A stretch of DNA of 64,000 nt from Pedobacter sp. GTDB taxonomy: Bacteria; Bacteroidota; Bacteroidia; Sphingobacteriales; Sphingobacteriaceae. The stretch spans positions 731,116-795,115 of the forward strand of contig JAVHXV010000001.1 of NCBI GenBank assembly GCA_031119475.1. Direction: 5' to 3'. Numbering within the stretch: position 1 is the first letter of the stretch; each line of letters opens with the position of its first letter. This document shows, in pieces, positions 54,047-63,062 of this stretch. The position numbers were made by a program, and so were the translations under genes. The notes beneath the pieces are model-generated. The model made no database searches. It was not told the origin of the DNA and saw only the letters and a list, made by a program, of their open reading frames with translations.

Positions 54047-56605
54047 TTATTCTTCAATATCCGTATTTTCATCCTGTTCTTGCCCATCTGAAGTTTCTGG
54101 AGAAGAAGTTCCATCTTCAACGATTACGGCATCTTCGATCTCCTCTTCGTCTTCATGCTGTATTTTAGCTACTGATGCAATCTCATCATTGCCCTTAAAC
54201 GTAATTAAACGTACGCCTTGTGTTGCACGTCCCATTACCCTCAGATCACTCACTACAATCCTGATCACGATACCAGATTTGTTGATGATCATCAGGTCAT
54301 CAGCATCCGTTACATCCTTGATGGCTACCAATTCACCAGTCTTATCGGTAACGTTGATGGTTTTCACTCCTTTTCCACCCCTATTGGTAACGCGATAATC
54401 ATCGATATCAGTACGTTTACCATAACCTTTTTCTGAAACCACCAATACGGTAGCATCTGCACTATTGATGGCGATCATGCCCACTACTTCATCCTTATCA
54501 TGCGCCAAGGTAACTCCTCTCACTCCTGTTGCCGTTCTTCCCATCGGCCTTACCGTACTTTCGTTGAAACGGATGGCACGACCGGAACGCAGGGCCATGA
54601 TGATCTCACTCGTACCCGTCGTTAAGCTAGCCTCCAACAATTGGTCGCCCTCGTTAATATTAATGGCATTGATACCATTCACACGTGGACGCGAATAAGC
54701 TTCCAACGAAGTCTTCTTGATGGTACCTTTTTTGGTACACATGATGATAAAGTTATTTTCCAGATATTCCTGGTCTTTCAGGTTTTTAACCTTAATGAAA
54801 GCTTTTACCTTCTCTTCTTTAGGAATGTTGATGATGTTCTGCAGCGCCCTGCCTTTGCTCACCCTTCCGCCTTCAGGAATTTCGTATACCCTTAACCAGA
54901 AACATCTTCCAGCTTCTGTAAAGAATAGCATATAGTTGTGGTTGGTCGCAATCAACAGGTGTTCAATGAAGTCGTCATTTCTCGAATCACTTCCTTTAGA
55001 GCCCTTTCCACCCCTTCCCTGTGCACGATATTCTGAGGCTGGTGTACGTTTGATATATCCTTCGTGGGATATGGTAATCACTACTTCTTCATCTTCGATA
55101 AAATCTTCCATGCTCATGTCTTCAGCAGAGTGGACAATGGTTGTCCTGCGCTCATCGCCATATTTCTCAAGCATTTCGGTCAATTCTTCTTTGATGATCT
55201 TCATCCTAAGCTCCTCATCTGCCAAAATAGATTTCAGGTATTCAATGGTCTTCATCAATTCGGCATATTCATCTTTGATCTTATCTCTTTCCAGTCCGGT
55301 CAGCCTACGCAAGGTCATATCCAAAATGGCCCTGGCCTGGATATCGCTCAACCCAAATTTCTCCATCAAGCCCAATCTTGCTTCTTCTGGAGTTCCAGAA
55401 GCGCGGATCAGTTTGATCACCTCTTCGATATGGTCTAGGGCAATGAGCAATCCTTCTAAGATATGGGCACGTTTTTCAGCTTCGGCCAGTTCAAATTTAG
55501 TCCTGCGGACAACCACATCGTGCCTATGATCCACAAAATGACGGATCAGGTCTTTAAGGTTCAACAATTGTGGACGGCCATGGACCAGTGCAATATTATT
55601 TACGCTGAAGGAAGTTTGCAGCGCGGTCTGCTTGAACAAGTTGTTCAATACGATGCTGGCATTGGCGTCACGTTTGATCTCGTAAACGATACGGATCCCA
55701 TCCTTATTCGATTCGTCCTTGATATTGGAAATGCCTTCGATTTTCTTTTCACCAACCAATTCTGCAGTCCGCTCGATCATCTGCGCCTTATTAACCTGAT
55801 AAGGAATTTCGGTTACGATGATGCTTTCACGGTCCTTGTTCGTTTCGATTTCGGCTTTTGCACGCATCACGATACGTCCCCTACCTGTCTCAAAGGCTTC
55901 CTGCACACCGCTATAGCCATAAATAATGGCTCCTGTCGGGAAATCGGGGCCTTTGATGTATTTCATCAGTTCGGCAACCGTAATCTCATTGTTTTCGATA
56001 TAGGCGATGGTGGCGTTAATGGCTTCAGTAATGTTATGCGGCGCCATGTTAGTCGCCATACCCACTGCAATACCAGATGAACCATTGATCAACAGGTTGG
56101 GCACCTTGGCGGGAAGGACGGTTGGCTCCTGTAAAGAGTCGTCAAAATTTAACTGAAAATCTACCGTGTCCTTGTTGATATCTGCCAACATATCCTCGGC
56201 AATCTTATGGAACCTGGCTTCGGTATAACGCATCGCAGCAGGCGAATCACCATCAATCGACCCGTAATTTCCCTGTCCTTCCACCATCAGGTAGCGAAGG
56301 CTCCAGTCCTGGGCCATACGTACCATGGTCATATACACTGATGAGTCTCCATGGGGGTGGTACTTACCCAATACCTCACCCACGATACGTGCTGATTTCT
56401 TATAAGGTTTACCGGCGCCCAAACCTAAGTCCAGCATGCCGTATAAAACCCTTCTGTGAACAGGCTTTAGGCCATCGCGTACATCGGGCAGCGCCCTGCT
56501 CACGATAACCGACATCGAATAATCGATGTAGGCAGACTTCATCTGCTCATCTATGTTTATTGAAATGATCTTGTCGTTCTCTTGATTTTCTAAATCTTCT
56601 GCCAT
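54047..56605 (-). CDS. gyrA: DNA gyrase subunit A
   Basis: 852 residues. It breaks and rejoins DNA with GyrB to introduce negative supercoils. The quinolone-determining region reads [17 protein letters not shown] (83-99) and the DNA-linking tyrosine is Y127 (AAMRYTE). The GyrA box QGRGGKG near 535 in the C-terminal wrapping domain shows gyrase rather than ParC. S88 matches E. coli Ser83, while Met92 stands where E. coli has Asp87, a position that varies in Bacteroidota. The C-terminus is acidic. TPR genes follow on the same strand. Confidence 0.97.
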   Translation of the reverse strand: MAEDLENQENDKIISINIDEQMKSAYIDYSMSVIVSRALPDVRDGLKPVHRRVLYGMLDLGLGAGKPYKKSARIVGEVLGKYHPHGDSSVYMTMVRMAQDWSLRYLMVEGQGNYGSIDGDSPAAMRYTEARFHKIAEDMLADINKDTVDFQLNFDDSLQEPTVLPAKVPNLLINGSSGIAVGMATNMAPHNITEAINATIAYIENNEITVAELMKYIKGPDFPTGAIIYGYSGVQEAFETGRGRIVMRAKAEIETNKDRESIIVTEIPYQVNKAQMIERTAELVGEKKIEGISNIKDESNKDGIRIVYEIKRDANASIVLNNLFKQTALQTSFSVNNIALVHGRPQLLNLKDLIRHFVDHRHDVVVRRTKFELAEAEKRAHILEGLLIALDHIEEVIKLIRASGTPEEARLGLMEKFGLSDIQARAILDMTLRRLTGLERDKIKDEYAELMKTIEYLKSILADEELRMKIIKEELTEMLEKYGDERRTTIVHSAEDMSMEDFIEDEEVVITISHEGYIKRTPASEYRAQGRGGKGSKGSDSRNDDFIEHLLIATNHNYMLFFTEAGRCFWLRVYEIPEGGRVSKGRALQNIINIPKEEKVKAFIKVKNLKDQEYLENNFIIMCTKKGTIKKTSLEAYSRPRVNGINAININEGDQLLEASLTTGTSEIIMALRSGRAIRFNESTVRPMGRTATGVRGVTLAHDKDEVVGMIAINSADATVLVVSEKGYGKRTDIDDYRVTNRGGKGVKTINVTDKTGELVAIKDVTDADDLMIINKSGIVIRIVVSDLRVMGRATQGVRLITFKGNDEIASVAKIQHEDEEEIEDAVIVEDGTSSPETSDGQEQDENTDIEE

Positions 56606-57037
56606 AAATATTTTTGTTCTGCGTTTAGGGGTTAAGATTGACGTTCAAATGCTACATGCATTACGCCAAACGCATTATAATTAGGTTTTATTGTAACCTT
56701 GCGAATTTAATAAAATGTAGTCCAATTCACATCCTTATGTGGAAAAGTTTTGGCCGTGGGGATAAAGTTGGTTGGGGCAGGAAAAGAAAAGATGGAAGAT
56801 GGAAGATGGAAGATGGAAGATGAAAGATGAAAGACAAAAGATGAAAGACAAAACAAAAGATCAAAGATTAAAGACAAAAGATCAAAGATATGAGACACTA
56901 GATAGATTGCCTTAGACCATAAATTAACATATTGGCAATTCGCCAGTGGATTGTAGCAATGTCCGCAATGCCCTAATGACCAATGCCCTAATGATCCAAT
57001 GACCTAATGATCCAATGACCTAATGACCAATGTCTAA
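56606..57037. other. Gap between dnaE and gyrA: no gene
   Basis: The 432-bp gap holds a heptamer tract and a 16-bp repeat tract. Short open frames here translate the repeats (for example FHLSSSIFHLPSS) and are not considered genes. No convincing promoter for gyrA was seen. Confidence 0.6.
56790..56892. repeat. Heptamer tract AGAYNNA, about 15 words
   Basis: AGATGGA four times, AGATGAA twice, AGACAAA, AGATGAA, AGACAAA, one five-base ACAAA, then AGATCAA, AGATTAA, AGACAAA, AGATCAA, AGATATG. It is the longest heptamer tract here. The left half is almost pure, and the right half has diverged and holds the only phase slip. Confidence 0.9.
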
Positions 57038-57046
57038 CTAACCAAC
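56964..57046. repeat. Octamer/16-mer tract (CCAATGAC-CTAATGAT)
   Basis: Units of 16, 16 and 15 bp start at 56980, 56996 and 57012, each made of two 8-bp words. The tract continues as CTAACTAA-CCAACCAA words through the dnaE stop codon (57038-57040), so the last dnaE residues are written by the repeat. Confidence 0.75.
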
Positions 57047-60016
57047 CAACACTGGATTATCTATAATCGGTAATTTGGCAAACTTGACGACTTCGATACT
57101 TGGAACACCAAAGTCCATGACTACTTTTCCATAAATGAGGTAACAGCCTTTTCCGCGGAAAGGATAAATGGGCGCATGGTCTGGAAAGTGTACGGTGTCG
57201 AAAAAATCACCATCATAGTCAATAAATGTACCGAACCACATTTTGGTCTGTTTGATGGTATGTACTGTCTTATCACATACGAAATTCCCCAATAGTTTTA
57301 CCAGTTTGCCTTCATACTTTTCCAGGTGCCGGGCCTTAATATCGCCCCGGTAGCTCGTTTTGAGCAGGTCGAACATCGACAGCGTGATGGGAAAACCCAA
57401 AAGGTCCAGTTCCTGATAGGCATCTTCCAATAAATTGTTGGCCAGCACTGGCAACTGATAAGACTTGGCGGGGAGATGGAATAATTCCTTTCCAGCTACT
57501 GCTTTCGTCTTGTTGCCCAGATAATTGTGCACTTCCCAAAGCAGTTCTTTTTTGGTTTTTCCGGTGAAGCGGAGCGCACCAACACGGATCAGGATCAAAG
57601 CTTGTTCCAGGGGCAGCGAAGTACGTTTGATCAGGTCTTCGAGGTCGATGAAGTGGCCATGCTGTGTGCGTTCCAGTGGTATAAGTTCGACAAGCCTGTT
57701 TTCCAGTCCCTGGATCCCGATCAAACCCAGATAAACTTCATTGCCCATAATGTTCACCGTGCCATCGCTGTGGTTTACACAGGGAAGATTAACTTTCGCC
57801 CCGGTTTGCTGAAGGGCATGTACATAGACCCAACGCTGATAAAATCCACCGTAATTATTGAGTACGGCCACCATAAATTCCATGGGAAAATAGGTCTTCA
57901 GATACAGGCTCTGGTAACTTTCTACGGCAAAACTTGCCGAGTGTGCCTTAGAAAAACTATAGCCGGCAAAACTTGATACCTGCCTCCAAACCTCCCGCGT
58001 CACTTCCTCATCCCTTCCCTTTTCTTTGGCACAATCGAAAAAACGCTGAACCAGTTTATCAAATTCTATTTTGGCCCTATATTTTCCGCTCATTCCACGG
58101 CGCAGGATATCGGCATCGGCCATGTCCAATCCAGCATAATGGTGGCAGATTTTGATGACGTCCTCCTGATAGACCATTACACCAAATGTCTCTTCAAGCT
58201 GTTCTTTCATTACAGGATGCAAGTACTTTACATCTTGTGGATTATGATAACTTTGGATATACATTTTCATCATTCCCGAACTGGCCACACCCGGCCTGAT
58301 GATGGAACTTGCGGCAACTAGCGTAAGGTAGGTTTCGCAGCCCAATTTTTTCAACAGTTGCCGCATGGCGGGAGACTCAATGTAAAAGCAGCCAATGGGC
58401 GTTCCAGCCTTCAGTTGTGCATTTAAACGGGGGTCTTCCTTAAAAGATTTAAAATCATGGATATCAATTTTGATTTTCTTGTTTTTAAGTACCAGTTGCA
58501 CGGCTTCGCGGATATGTCCGATGCCCCGCTGGCTCAGGATATCATATTTGTCGAGCCCGATGGCTTCTGCCTCATACATGTCCCATTGCACCGTGGGCAT
58601 GCCTTTTGGTGGCAGATCGAGTGCAGTATAATACGTTATGGGCTCTTCACTGATCAAAATGCCTCCGGCATGGATGGAACGTTGGTTAGGCATTTCCTGC
58701 ATCAGCGCATTGATGTGCATAATTTTTGCAAATGTGGGATTATTTCTGTTCAGGCGTTCTTTGGTCGGGTCGGTAAAATCGTCGATTTCGCTCTTGGGCA
58801 AGCCCATTACCTTCCCGATTTCCCTAATGATGGCGCGATCCTTAAAGGTGCTCATGGTACCCAGCAGCGCAGTATTTGTGCGCTGATAGCGCTTGAAGAT
58901 ATAATCCTGAACGTCTTCACGCTCGTCCCAGCTAAAATCGATGTCGAAATCTGGGGGCGAGCTGCGCTTGGGGTTCAGAAATCGTTCGAAATAAAGGTCC
59001 AGGGTAATCGGGTCCACATCCGTAATCTTCAGGCAATAGGCCACAATGCTATTGGCACCAGAGCCGCGCCCCACATGATAATAGCCCTTCCCTATGGCAT
59101 AGGCGATCACATCCCACGTGATTAAAAAGTAGGCGCAAAAGTTAAGATCGGCAATTACCTTTAACTCTGATTTAACCCTTTTAATCGCCTCTAAATTATT
59201 TTTGCCGTAACGATAGTTTGCGCCCTCCATGGCCAACTTGGTGAGCAGCGCCAGATCGTCTTTGGCATTGCCAGTAAACGTCTTTTTATTCTTATGTCCG
59301 AAGGTATAACCGTCCATACAGCAGCTGTCCAGGAGTTGCTGCGTGTTGGCTACGACAAACTCAAAATTCTTGAACTTTTCGATAAGCTCGTTCTCTGCAA
59401 TGATGTATTCATCTTCTCCGCAATAATCGGCTGTGGTCAATTTTCCCAAAACCGTGCCCAGGGCAATGGCCCGGAGGTACTGGTGTAACCTATACCCTAT
59501 TTTATCCCGAAAGGTTACCGGATACAGTGCGACCAGTTTTTCTGGCTGTTGAAATGTCCTGCCAACCCATTTGTTCAATTCATTGGCCTGTATGCCCAAA
59601 TACTCGTGGGGGCGCAGCACACCGGTATAAGTTGTTGGATAAATGATATAGGCATGGTCAAAATGAGGGGGCCGATCGGGCAGGGCGAGTTCCTCAAGGT
59701 TGTGGCGCGTCAGAAAATCATTAAGCTCTTTCATGCCTTCCTTGTTCTTGGCAATGCCGATATAGAGCAACCGGTGGTCCCTACGGAACTCTATTCCTAC
59801 GATAGGCTTGAGCGGATAGGGCGGCCGACCATCTACGTCTTCCTTTAGATTGCCCTCTTTCCTGCAGAGCCTGATGAATTCCATACAGCCTGTACTGTTA
59901 TTGATATCTGTCAATACAGCCTGTCGCACATTTTTGGCCCTAAGTTCCTGGATCAGGTCCTTGACCGTTATCGTGCCGTATCTAAGGCTGTATGAAGAGT
60001 GGAGATTAAGGTACAT
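57038..60016 (-). CDS. dnaE2: DnaE-type DNA polymerase III alpha subunit (probably the error-prone, damage-linked copy)
   Basis: 992 residues, shorter than a replicative DnaE. The N-terminal PHP domain starts LNLHSSYSLRYG (3-14), but the usual LTDH metal motif reads LTDINNSTG (35-43), so the PHP site is probably inactive. The polymerase palm has PPDFDIDFSWDERE near 351-364. A helix-hairpin-helix and an OB-like domain (KLVKLLGNFVCDKTVH near 906-921) close the protein. It follows dinB by 20 bp on the same strand. This pairing is the mutagenesis-cassette arrangement in which a second DnaE extends past lesions. The symbol is by context; a main DnaE is not in the window. Confidence 0.85.
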   Translation of the reverse strand: MYLNLHSSYSLRYGTITVKDLIQELRAKNVRQAVLTDINNSTGCMEFIRLCRKEGNLKEDVDGRPPYPLKPIVGIEFRRDHRLLYIGIAKNKEGMKELNDFLTRHNLEELALPDRPPHFDHAYIIYPTTYTGVLRPHEYLGIQANELNKWVGRTFQQPEKLVALYPVTFRDKIGYRLHQYLRAIALGTVLGKLTTADYCGEDEYIIAENELIEKFKNFEFVVANTQQLLDSCCMDGYTFGHKNKKTFTGNAKDDLALLTKLAMEGANYRYGKNNLEAIKRVKSELKVIADLNFCAYFLITWDVIAYAIGKGYYHVGRGSGANSIVAYCLKITDVDPITLDLYFERFLNPKRSSPPDFDIDFSWDEREDVQDYIFKRYQRTNTALLGTMSTFKDRAIIREIGKVMGLPKSEIDDFTDPTKERLNRNNPTFAKIMHINALMQEMPNQRSIHAGGILISEEPITYYTALDLPPKGMPTVQWDMYEAEAIGLDKYDILSQRGIGHIREAVQLVLKNKKIKIDIHDFKSFKEDPRLNAQLKAGTPIGCFYIESPAMRQLLKKLGCETYLTLVAASSIIRPGVASSGMMKMYIQSYHNPQDVKYLHPVMKEQLEETFGVMVYQEDVIKICHHYAGLDMADADILRRGMSGKYRAKIEFDKLVQRFFDCAKEKGRDEEVTREVWRQVSSFAGYSFSKAHSASFAVESYQSLYLKTYFPMEFMVAVLNNYGGFYQRWVYVHALQQTGAKVNLPCVNHSDGTVNIMGNEVYLGLIGIQGLENRLVELIPLERTQHGHFIDLEDLIKRTSLPLEQALILIRVGALRFTGKTKKELLWEVHNYLGNKTKAVAGKELFHLPAKSYQLPVLANNLLEDAYQELDLLGFPITLSMFDLLKTSYRGDIKARHLEKYEGKLVKLLGNFVCDKTVHTIKQTKMWFGTFIDYDGDFFDTVHFPDHAPIYPFRGKGCYLIYGKVVMDFGVPSIEVVKFAKLPIIDNPVLVG

Positions 60017-60036
60017 CAGGCGATTTGTTACAGGAA

Positions 60037-61218
60037 TTAGCGTTTGGCGTTTAAGTGGTGGACTACAGGTGGGATGACGGCCGCAAGCTTAATGGCATCA
60101 ATACCATACCTGGCGCGCATCTTATCCATATGCTGATAGAGGTTATAGATTTTTTCAGATGGCCCATAAAGTCCAATCTGTTCATATCCATTGACAAGAT
60201 GTGAGAGTTTCACCCCGACCAGCCTCAACAGCATCCTTTTCGTGTAGACCTTGTCAAAAAGCTCTTTCGCCTTGGCAATCAAGGTACGATCCAGCGAGGT
60301 ATAGGGAATCTTGGCCTGCTGGGTAACGGTTTCAAAATTGGCATAGCGGATCGTTACCGTAATACAGGCCGTCAGCTTTTCCTTTTGCCGCAGCTCGAAG
60401 GCAAGCTTGGTAATCATATCCGTTAAAATAAGCTTCATCCCTGCGATGTCCATGCTATCGCTGTCGAAAGTGGTCTGCTTACCAATGGATTTTTGCTCAC
60501 GGTAAGGGATCACGGGCGAATGGTCTACCCCATGTGCCTTCTGCCACAAGCTCAGTCCATTACGGCCCAAAATCTTGAACATCAGTTCCTGAGGGATTTC
60601 CGTGAGCGTGTGGATTTTCCGTACACCCATTTCGCTGAGCTTGACAAAAGTAGAATCGCCCAGGCCAGGTATCTTTTTAATGGAAAGCGGATTTAAAAAT
60701 GGCCGGACAGCAGTTTTTTCGACCTGCTGTTCACCATTTGGCTTGCACTCATTGGTGACCATCTTGGATACCGTCTTGTTCACCGAAAGACCATACGAAA
60801 TGGGCAGGCCAATCTGTTTGAGTACCGCCTGGCGCAGCTCATGCGCAAATTTCATGCAGCCAAAAAAACGGTCCATGCCCGTCATGTCGATGTAGTGCTC
60901 ATCAATGCTGGCCTTTTCCAAAACAGGAACACGCTCCTGGAGGAGCTCCGTAATCTGTTGCGAATATTTGCTGTAATCTTCCATGCTGCCCTTGATAAAT
61001 GTAGCATGTGGGCAAAGCTGGCGGGCCATCCTACTGGGCATAGCCGAATGCACCCCAAACTTTCGGGCTTCATAGCTACAGGATGCCACAACGCCCCTAT
61101 CGCTCGTACCACCAATAATTACGGGCCTGCCCGCCAGCTTTGGATCTTTAAGGATTTCTACAGACACAAAAAATGCATCCTGATCCATATGAATGATATG
61201 TTTATCGCCTATTTCCAT
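60037..61218 (-). CDS. dinB: Y-family DNA polymerase IV (DinB)
   Basis: 393 residues. The metal-binding residues are D12 (IIHMDQDAFF) and D106-E107 (SIDEHYID), so it should be catalytically active, unlike ImuB proteins, which lack these residues. The finger and palm motifs SCSYEARKFGVHSAMP (near 46-61) and PGLGDSTF (near 179-186, helix-hairpin-helix) follow, then the little-finger domain to about 350. It performs translesion synthesis. It is the first gene of a unit with dnaE. Its promoter is overlapped by an inverted repeat described at 61230-61287. Confidence 0.93.
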   Translation of the reverse strand: MEIGDKHIIHMDQDAFFVSVEILKDPKLAGRPVIIGGTSDRGVVASCSYEARKFGVHSAMPSRMARQLCPHATFIKGSMEDYSKYSQQITELLQERVPVLEKASIDEHYIDMTGMDRFFGCMKFAHELRQAVLKQIGLPISYGLSVNKTVSKMVTNECKPNGEQQVEKTAVRPFLNPLSIKKIPGLGDSTFVKLSEMGVRKIHTLTEIPQELMFKILGRNGLSLWQKAHGVDHSPVIPYREQKSIGKQTTFDSDSMDIAGMKLILTDMITKLAFELRQKEKLTACITVTIRYANFETVTQQAKIPYTSLDRTLIAKAKELFDKVYTKRMLLRLVGVKLSHLVNGYEQIGLYGPSEKIYNLYQHMDKMRARYGIDAIKLAAVIPPVVHHLNAKR

Positions 61219-61229
61219 GAATTGATAAA

Positions 61230-61287
61230 CAAATATAATACTAATATTGTTAGTATTATTAATAATTTATCAACTAATATTTTTAGT
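61230..61287 (-). promoter_or_regulatory. dinB promoter with two tandem inverted-repeat operators
   Basis: On the minus strand the -7 box TATATTTG (61230-61237) lies 11 bp before the dinB ATG. It is overlapped by a perfect inverted repeat with 10-bp arms (ATAATACTAA 61235-61244, TTAGTATTAT 61250-61259; spacer TATTG). A second copy of the core, ACTAA-TATTT-TTAGT, lies at 61273-61287, centred 33 bp away (about three helical turns). Binding there would block the polymerase, which fits an SOS-type repressor such as a LexA/S24 protein. The core was not seen elsewhere in the window. Confidence 0.7.
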
Positions 61288-61290
61288 AAT

Positions 61291-62040
61291 GATGTTTGGT
61301 TAGTTGGGTGTTTGGTTGATTAGATGGTGGAGGTGATGAGGCGATTGTTTAAGCTAAACAACTCCACAACCAACAACTCGACAATTGATGAGGTGGTGAG
61401 TTAATGAGATAATGAGGCGACTGTTCAAGCTAAACAACTTAACAACAAACAGCTCAACAATCGATGAGGTGGTGAGTTGATGAGATGATGAGGTGACTGA
61501 CCAAGCTAAACAACTCCACAACAAACAACTCAACAATTGATGAGGTGGTGAGTTGATGAGATAATGAGGTGACTGACCAAGCTAAACAACTCCACAACCA
61601 ACAGCTCAACAATCGATGAGGTGACTAGTTGATGAGATGATGAGTCAATGAGATGATGAGTTGATGAGATGATGAGGCGACTGTTCAAGCTAAACAACTT
61701 AACAACAAACAACTCAACAATCGATGATGTGGTGAGTTGATGAGATGGTGAGGTGATGAGATGATGAGGTGACTGACTAAGCTAAACAACTCCACAACAA
61801 ACAACTCAACAATCGATGAGTTGATGAGGTGGTGAGTTGATGAGATGATGAGGTGACTGACCAAGCTAAACAACTCCACAACAAACAACTCAACAATTGA
61901 TGAGGTGGTGAGTTGATGAGATAATGAGGTGACTGACCAAGCTAAACAACTCCATAACAAACAACTCAACAATCGATGAGATGATGAGGTGGTGAGTTGA
62001 TGAGATGATGATGCAACTAATCAAGCTAAACAACTCAACT
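61291..62040. repeat. Nine-unit tandem array, 76 bp plus multiples of 8 bp
   Basis: AAGCTAAACAACT starts at 61351, 61427, 61503, 61579, 61687, 61779, 61863, 61939 and, as AAGCTAAACAACT, at 62023. Spacings are 76, 76, 76, 108, 92, 84, 76 and 84, all 76 plus 0, 8, 16 or 32. Each unit has an AC-rich half (CAACAAACAACTCAACAAT) and a half built from 8-bp words such as GATGAGGT, GGTGAGTT, GATGAGAT. The extra length always comes from added 8-bp words. The left edge (61291-61350) is octamers without the core. The right end touches the hemF stop codon. The open frames on the minus strand are by-products; 76 is not a multiple of three. Confidence 0.92.
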
Positions 62041-62933
62041 TAAACCCAATCTATTCCTTTTTTTAAGAGCGAAAGGGTTTTTTCTTCTTCGCTATTGGGA
62101 TTAACCTGTGGGTTGTAGTGCCATTTGGCGGTTGGTGGAAGGCTCATCAAGATGCTTTCGATGCGTCCATTGGTTTCGAGTCCAAATTTGGTGCCTGCAT
62201 CATAAACGAGGTTAAATTCGGCATAACGGCTCCTGCGCAGGTATTGCCACTCTTTTTGCTGTGTAGTAAATGCTTTGTCGCGGTTGCGTTCAATCAGTTC
62301 CGTATATACCGGAAGAAAGGTATTTCCCACCGCTAGGGAGAATGCCAAAAGTTGATCAAAATCCAGTCCTGTATTTTCTGGCTTAAGTCTGTCGTAGAAA
62401 ATCCCGCCTACCCCCCTGGTCTCTTCCCGATGTTTGATAAAGAAATAATCATCGGCCAGGGCCTTAAATTTGGGATAAAAAGCAGCATCGGATTGGTCGC
62501 AGGTCTCCTTTAAACGATAATGGAAAAACCTGGCGTCTGTTGGGATTACATAATGGGGCGTCAGATCAATCCCCCCACCAAACCACCGCGTGTGTTCATC
62601 CATCTCGAAATACCTGATGTTCATGTGGATGATCGGTACAAATGGGTTTTCAGGATGCATGACAATCGAAACACCCGTTGCAAAAAACTCATCACTCTCT
62701 ACCTTAAACGCCTTTTTAATGGCTTCTGGCAATTGTCCATGGACAGCAGAAAAGTTAACCCCGCCCTTTTCTATCACATTGCCGTGCTGCATGATCCGGG
62801 TACGTCCACCGCCACCCCCTTCACGCTGCCAAAGTTCTTCCTCAAATTGGGCCTTACCATCTGCCAGGACCAAACCAGTACAAATACGGTCTTGGATTTC
62901 CTGATAAGCAGCGGATACTTGATTTCTGAACAT
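62040..62933 (-). CDS. hemF: Oxygen-dependent coproporphyrinogen III oxidase
   Basis: 297 residues, the normal length. It decarboxylates two propionates of coproporphyrinogen III with oxygen, giving protoporphyrinogen IX in haem synthesis. The signature stretches are REGGGGGRTRIM (near 37-48), HMNIRYFEMDEHTRWFGGG (near 102-120) and GIFYDRLKPENTG (near 171-183), with WQYLRRSRYAEFNLVYDAGT near 228-247. The last residues and stop codon abut the repeat array, and read-through transcription from hemF would cross the array towards dinB. A GTTGAAA heptamer tract lies just upstream. Confidence 0.96.
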   Translation of the reverse strand: MFRNQVSAAYQEIQDRICTGLVLADGKAQFEEELWQREGGGGGRTRIMQHGNVIEKGGVNFSAVHGQLPEAIKKAFKVESDEFFATGVSIVMHPENPFVPIIHMNIRYFEMDEHTRWFGGGIDLTPHYVIPTDARFFHYRLKETCDQSDAAFYPKFKALADDYFFIKHREETRGVGGIFYDRLKPENTGLDFDQLLAFSLAVGNTFLPVYTELIERNRDKAFTTQQKEWQYLRRSRYAEFNLVYDAGTKFGLETNGRIESILMSLPPTAKWHYNPQVNPNSEEEKTLSLLKKGIDWV

Positions 62934-62942
62934 GGTAAAAGA

Positions 62943-62992
62943 GTTGAAAGTTGAAAGTTGAAGGTTAAACGTTGTAAGGTTTTAAGTTGTGC
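62943..62992. repeat. Heptamer tract GTTGAAA upstream of hemF
   Basis: GTTGAAA twice, GTTGAAG, GTTAAAC, GTTGTAA (62943-62977), then an 8-base slip and GTTGTGC. It starts ten bases upstream of the hemF ATG, so it lies in the promoter region. Confidence 0.75.
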
Positions 62993-63062
62993 AGTAAAGT
63001 TAAAAATAAGGTTATTCAATACCTGATGAATGTTCAGATAGTACAATAGGATGACCTAAGAT

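Noticed and set aside
54936..55529. Long plus-strand open frame opposite gyrA.
   Set aside because: It is antisense to a highly conserved part of gyrA, and its low-complexity Ser/Leu composition is typical of a shadow frame.
56707..56898. Open frame rich in Phe, Leu and Ser opposite the AGATGGA tract.
   Set aside because: It is the reverse-complement translation of the heptamer repeat, with a one-word phase slip inside.
58457..59125. 222-codon plus-strand frame opposite dnaE.
   Set aside because: It lies wholly antisense to the conserved polymerase core and has no family motif.
61354..61972. Three minus-strand open frames of 60-95 codons within the repeat array, with Ser/Leu-rich products.
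   Set aside because: They are translations of the 76-bp repeat. The unit is not a multiple of three, so frames break at each unit, and there is no start context or known motif.
61291..62040. Possible CRISPR array.
   Set aside because: The intervals between cores are themselves repetitive and differ by 8-bp words; there are no unique spacers and no cas genes.
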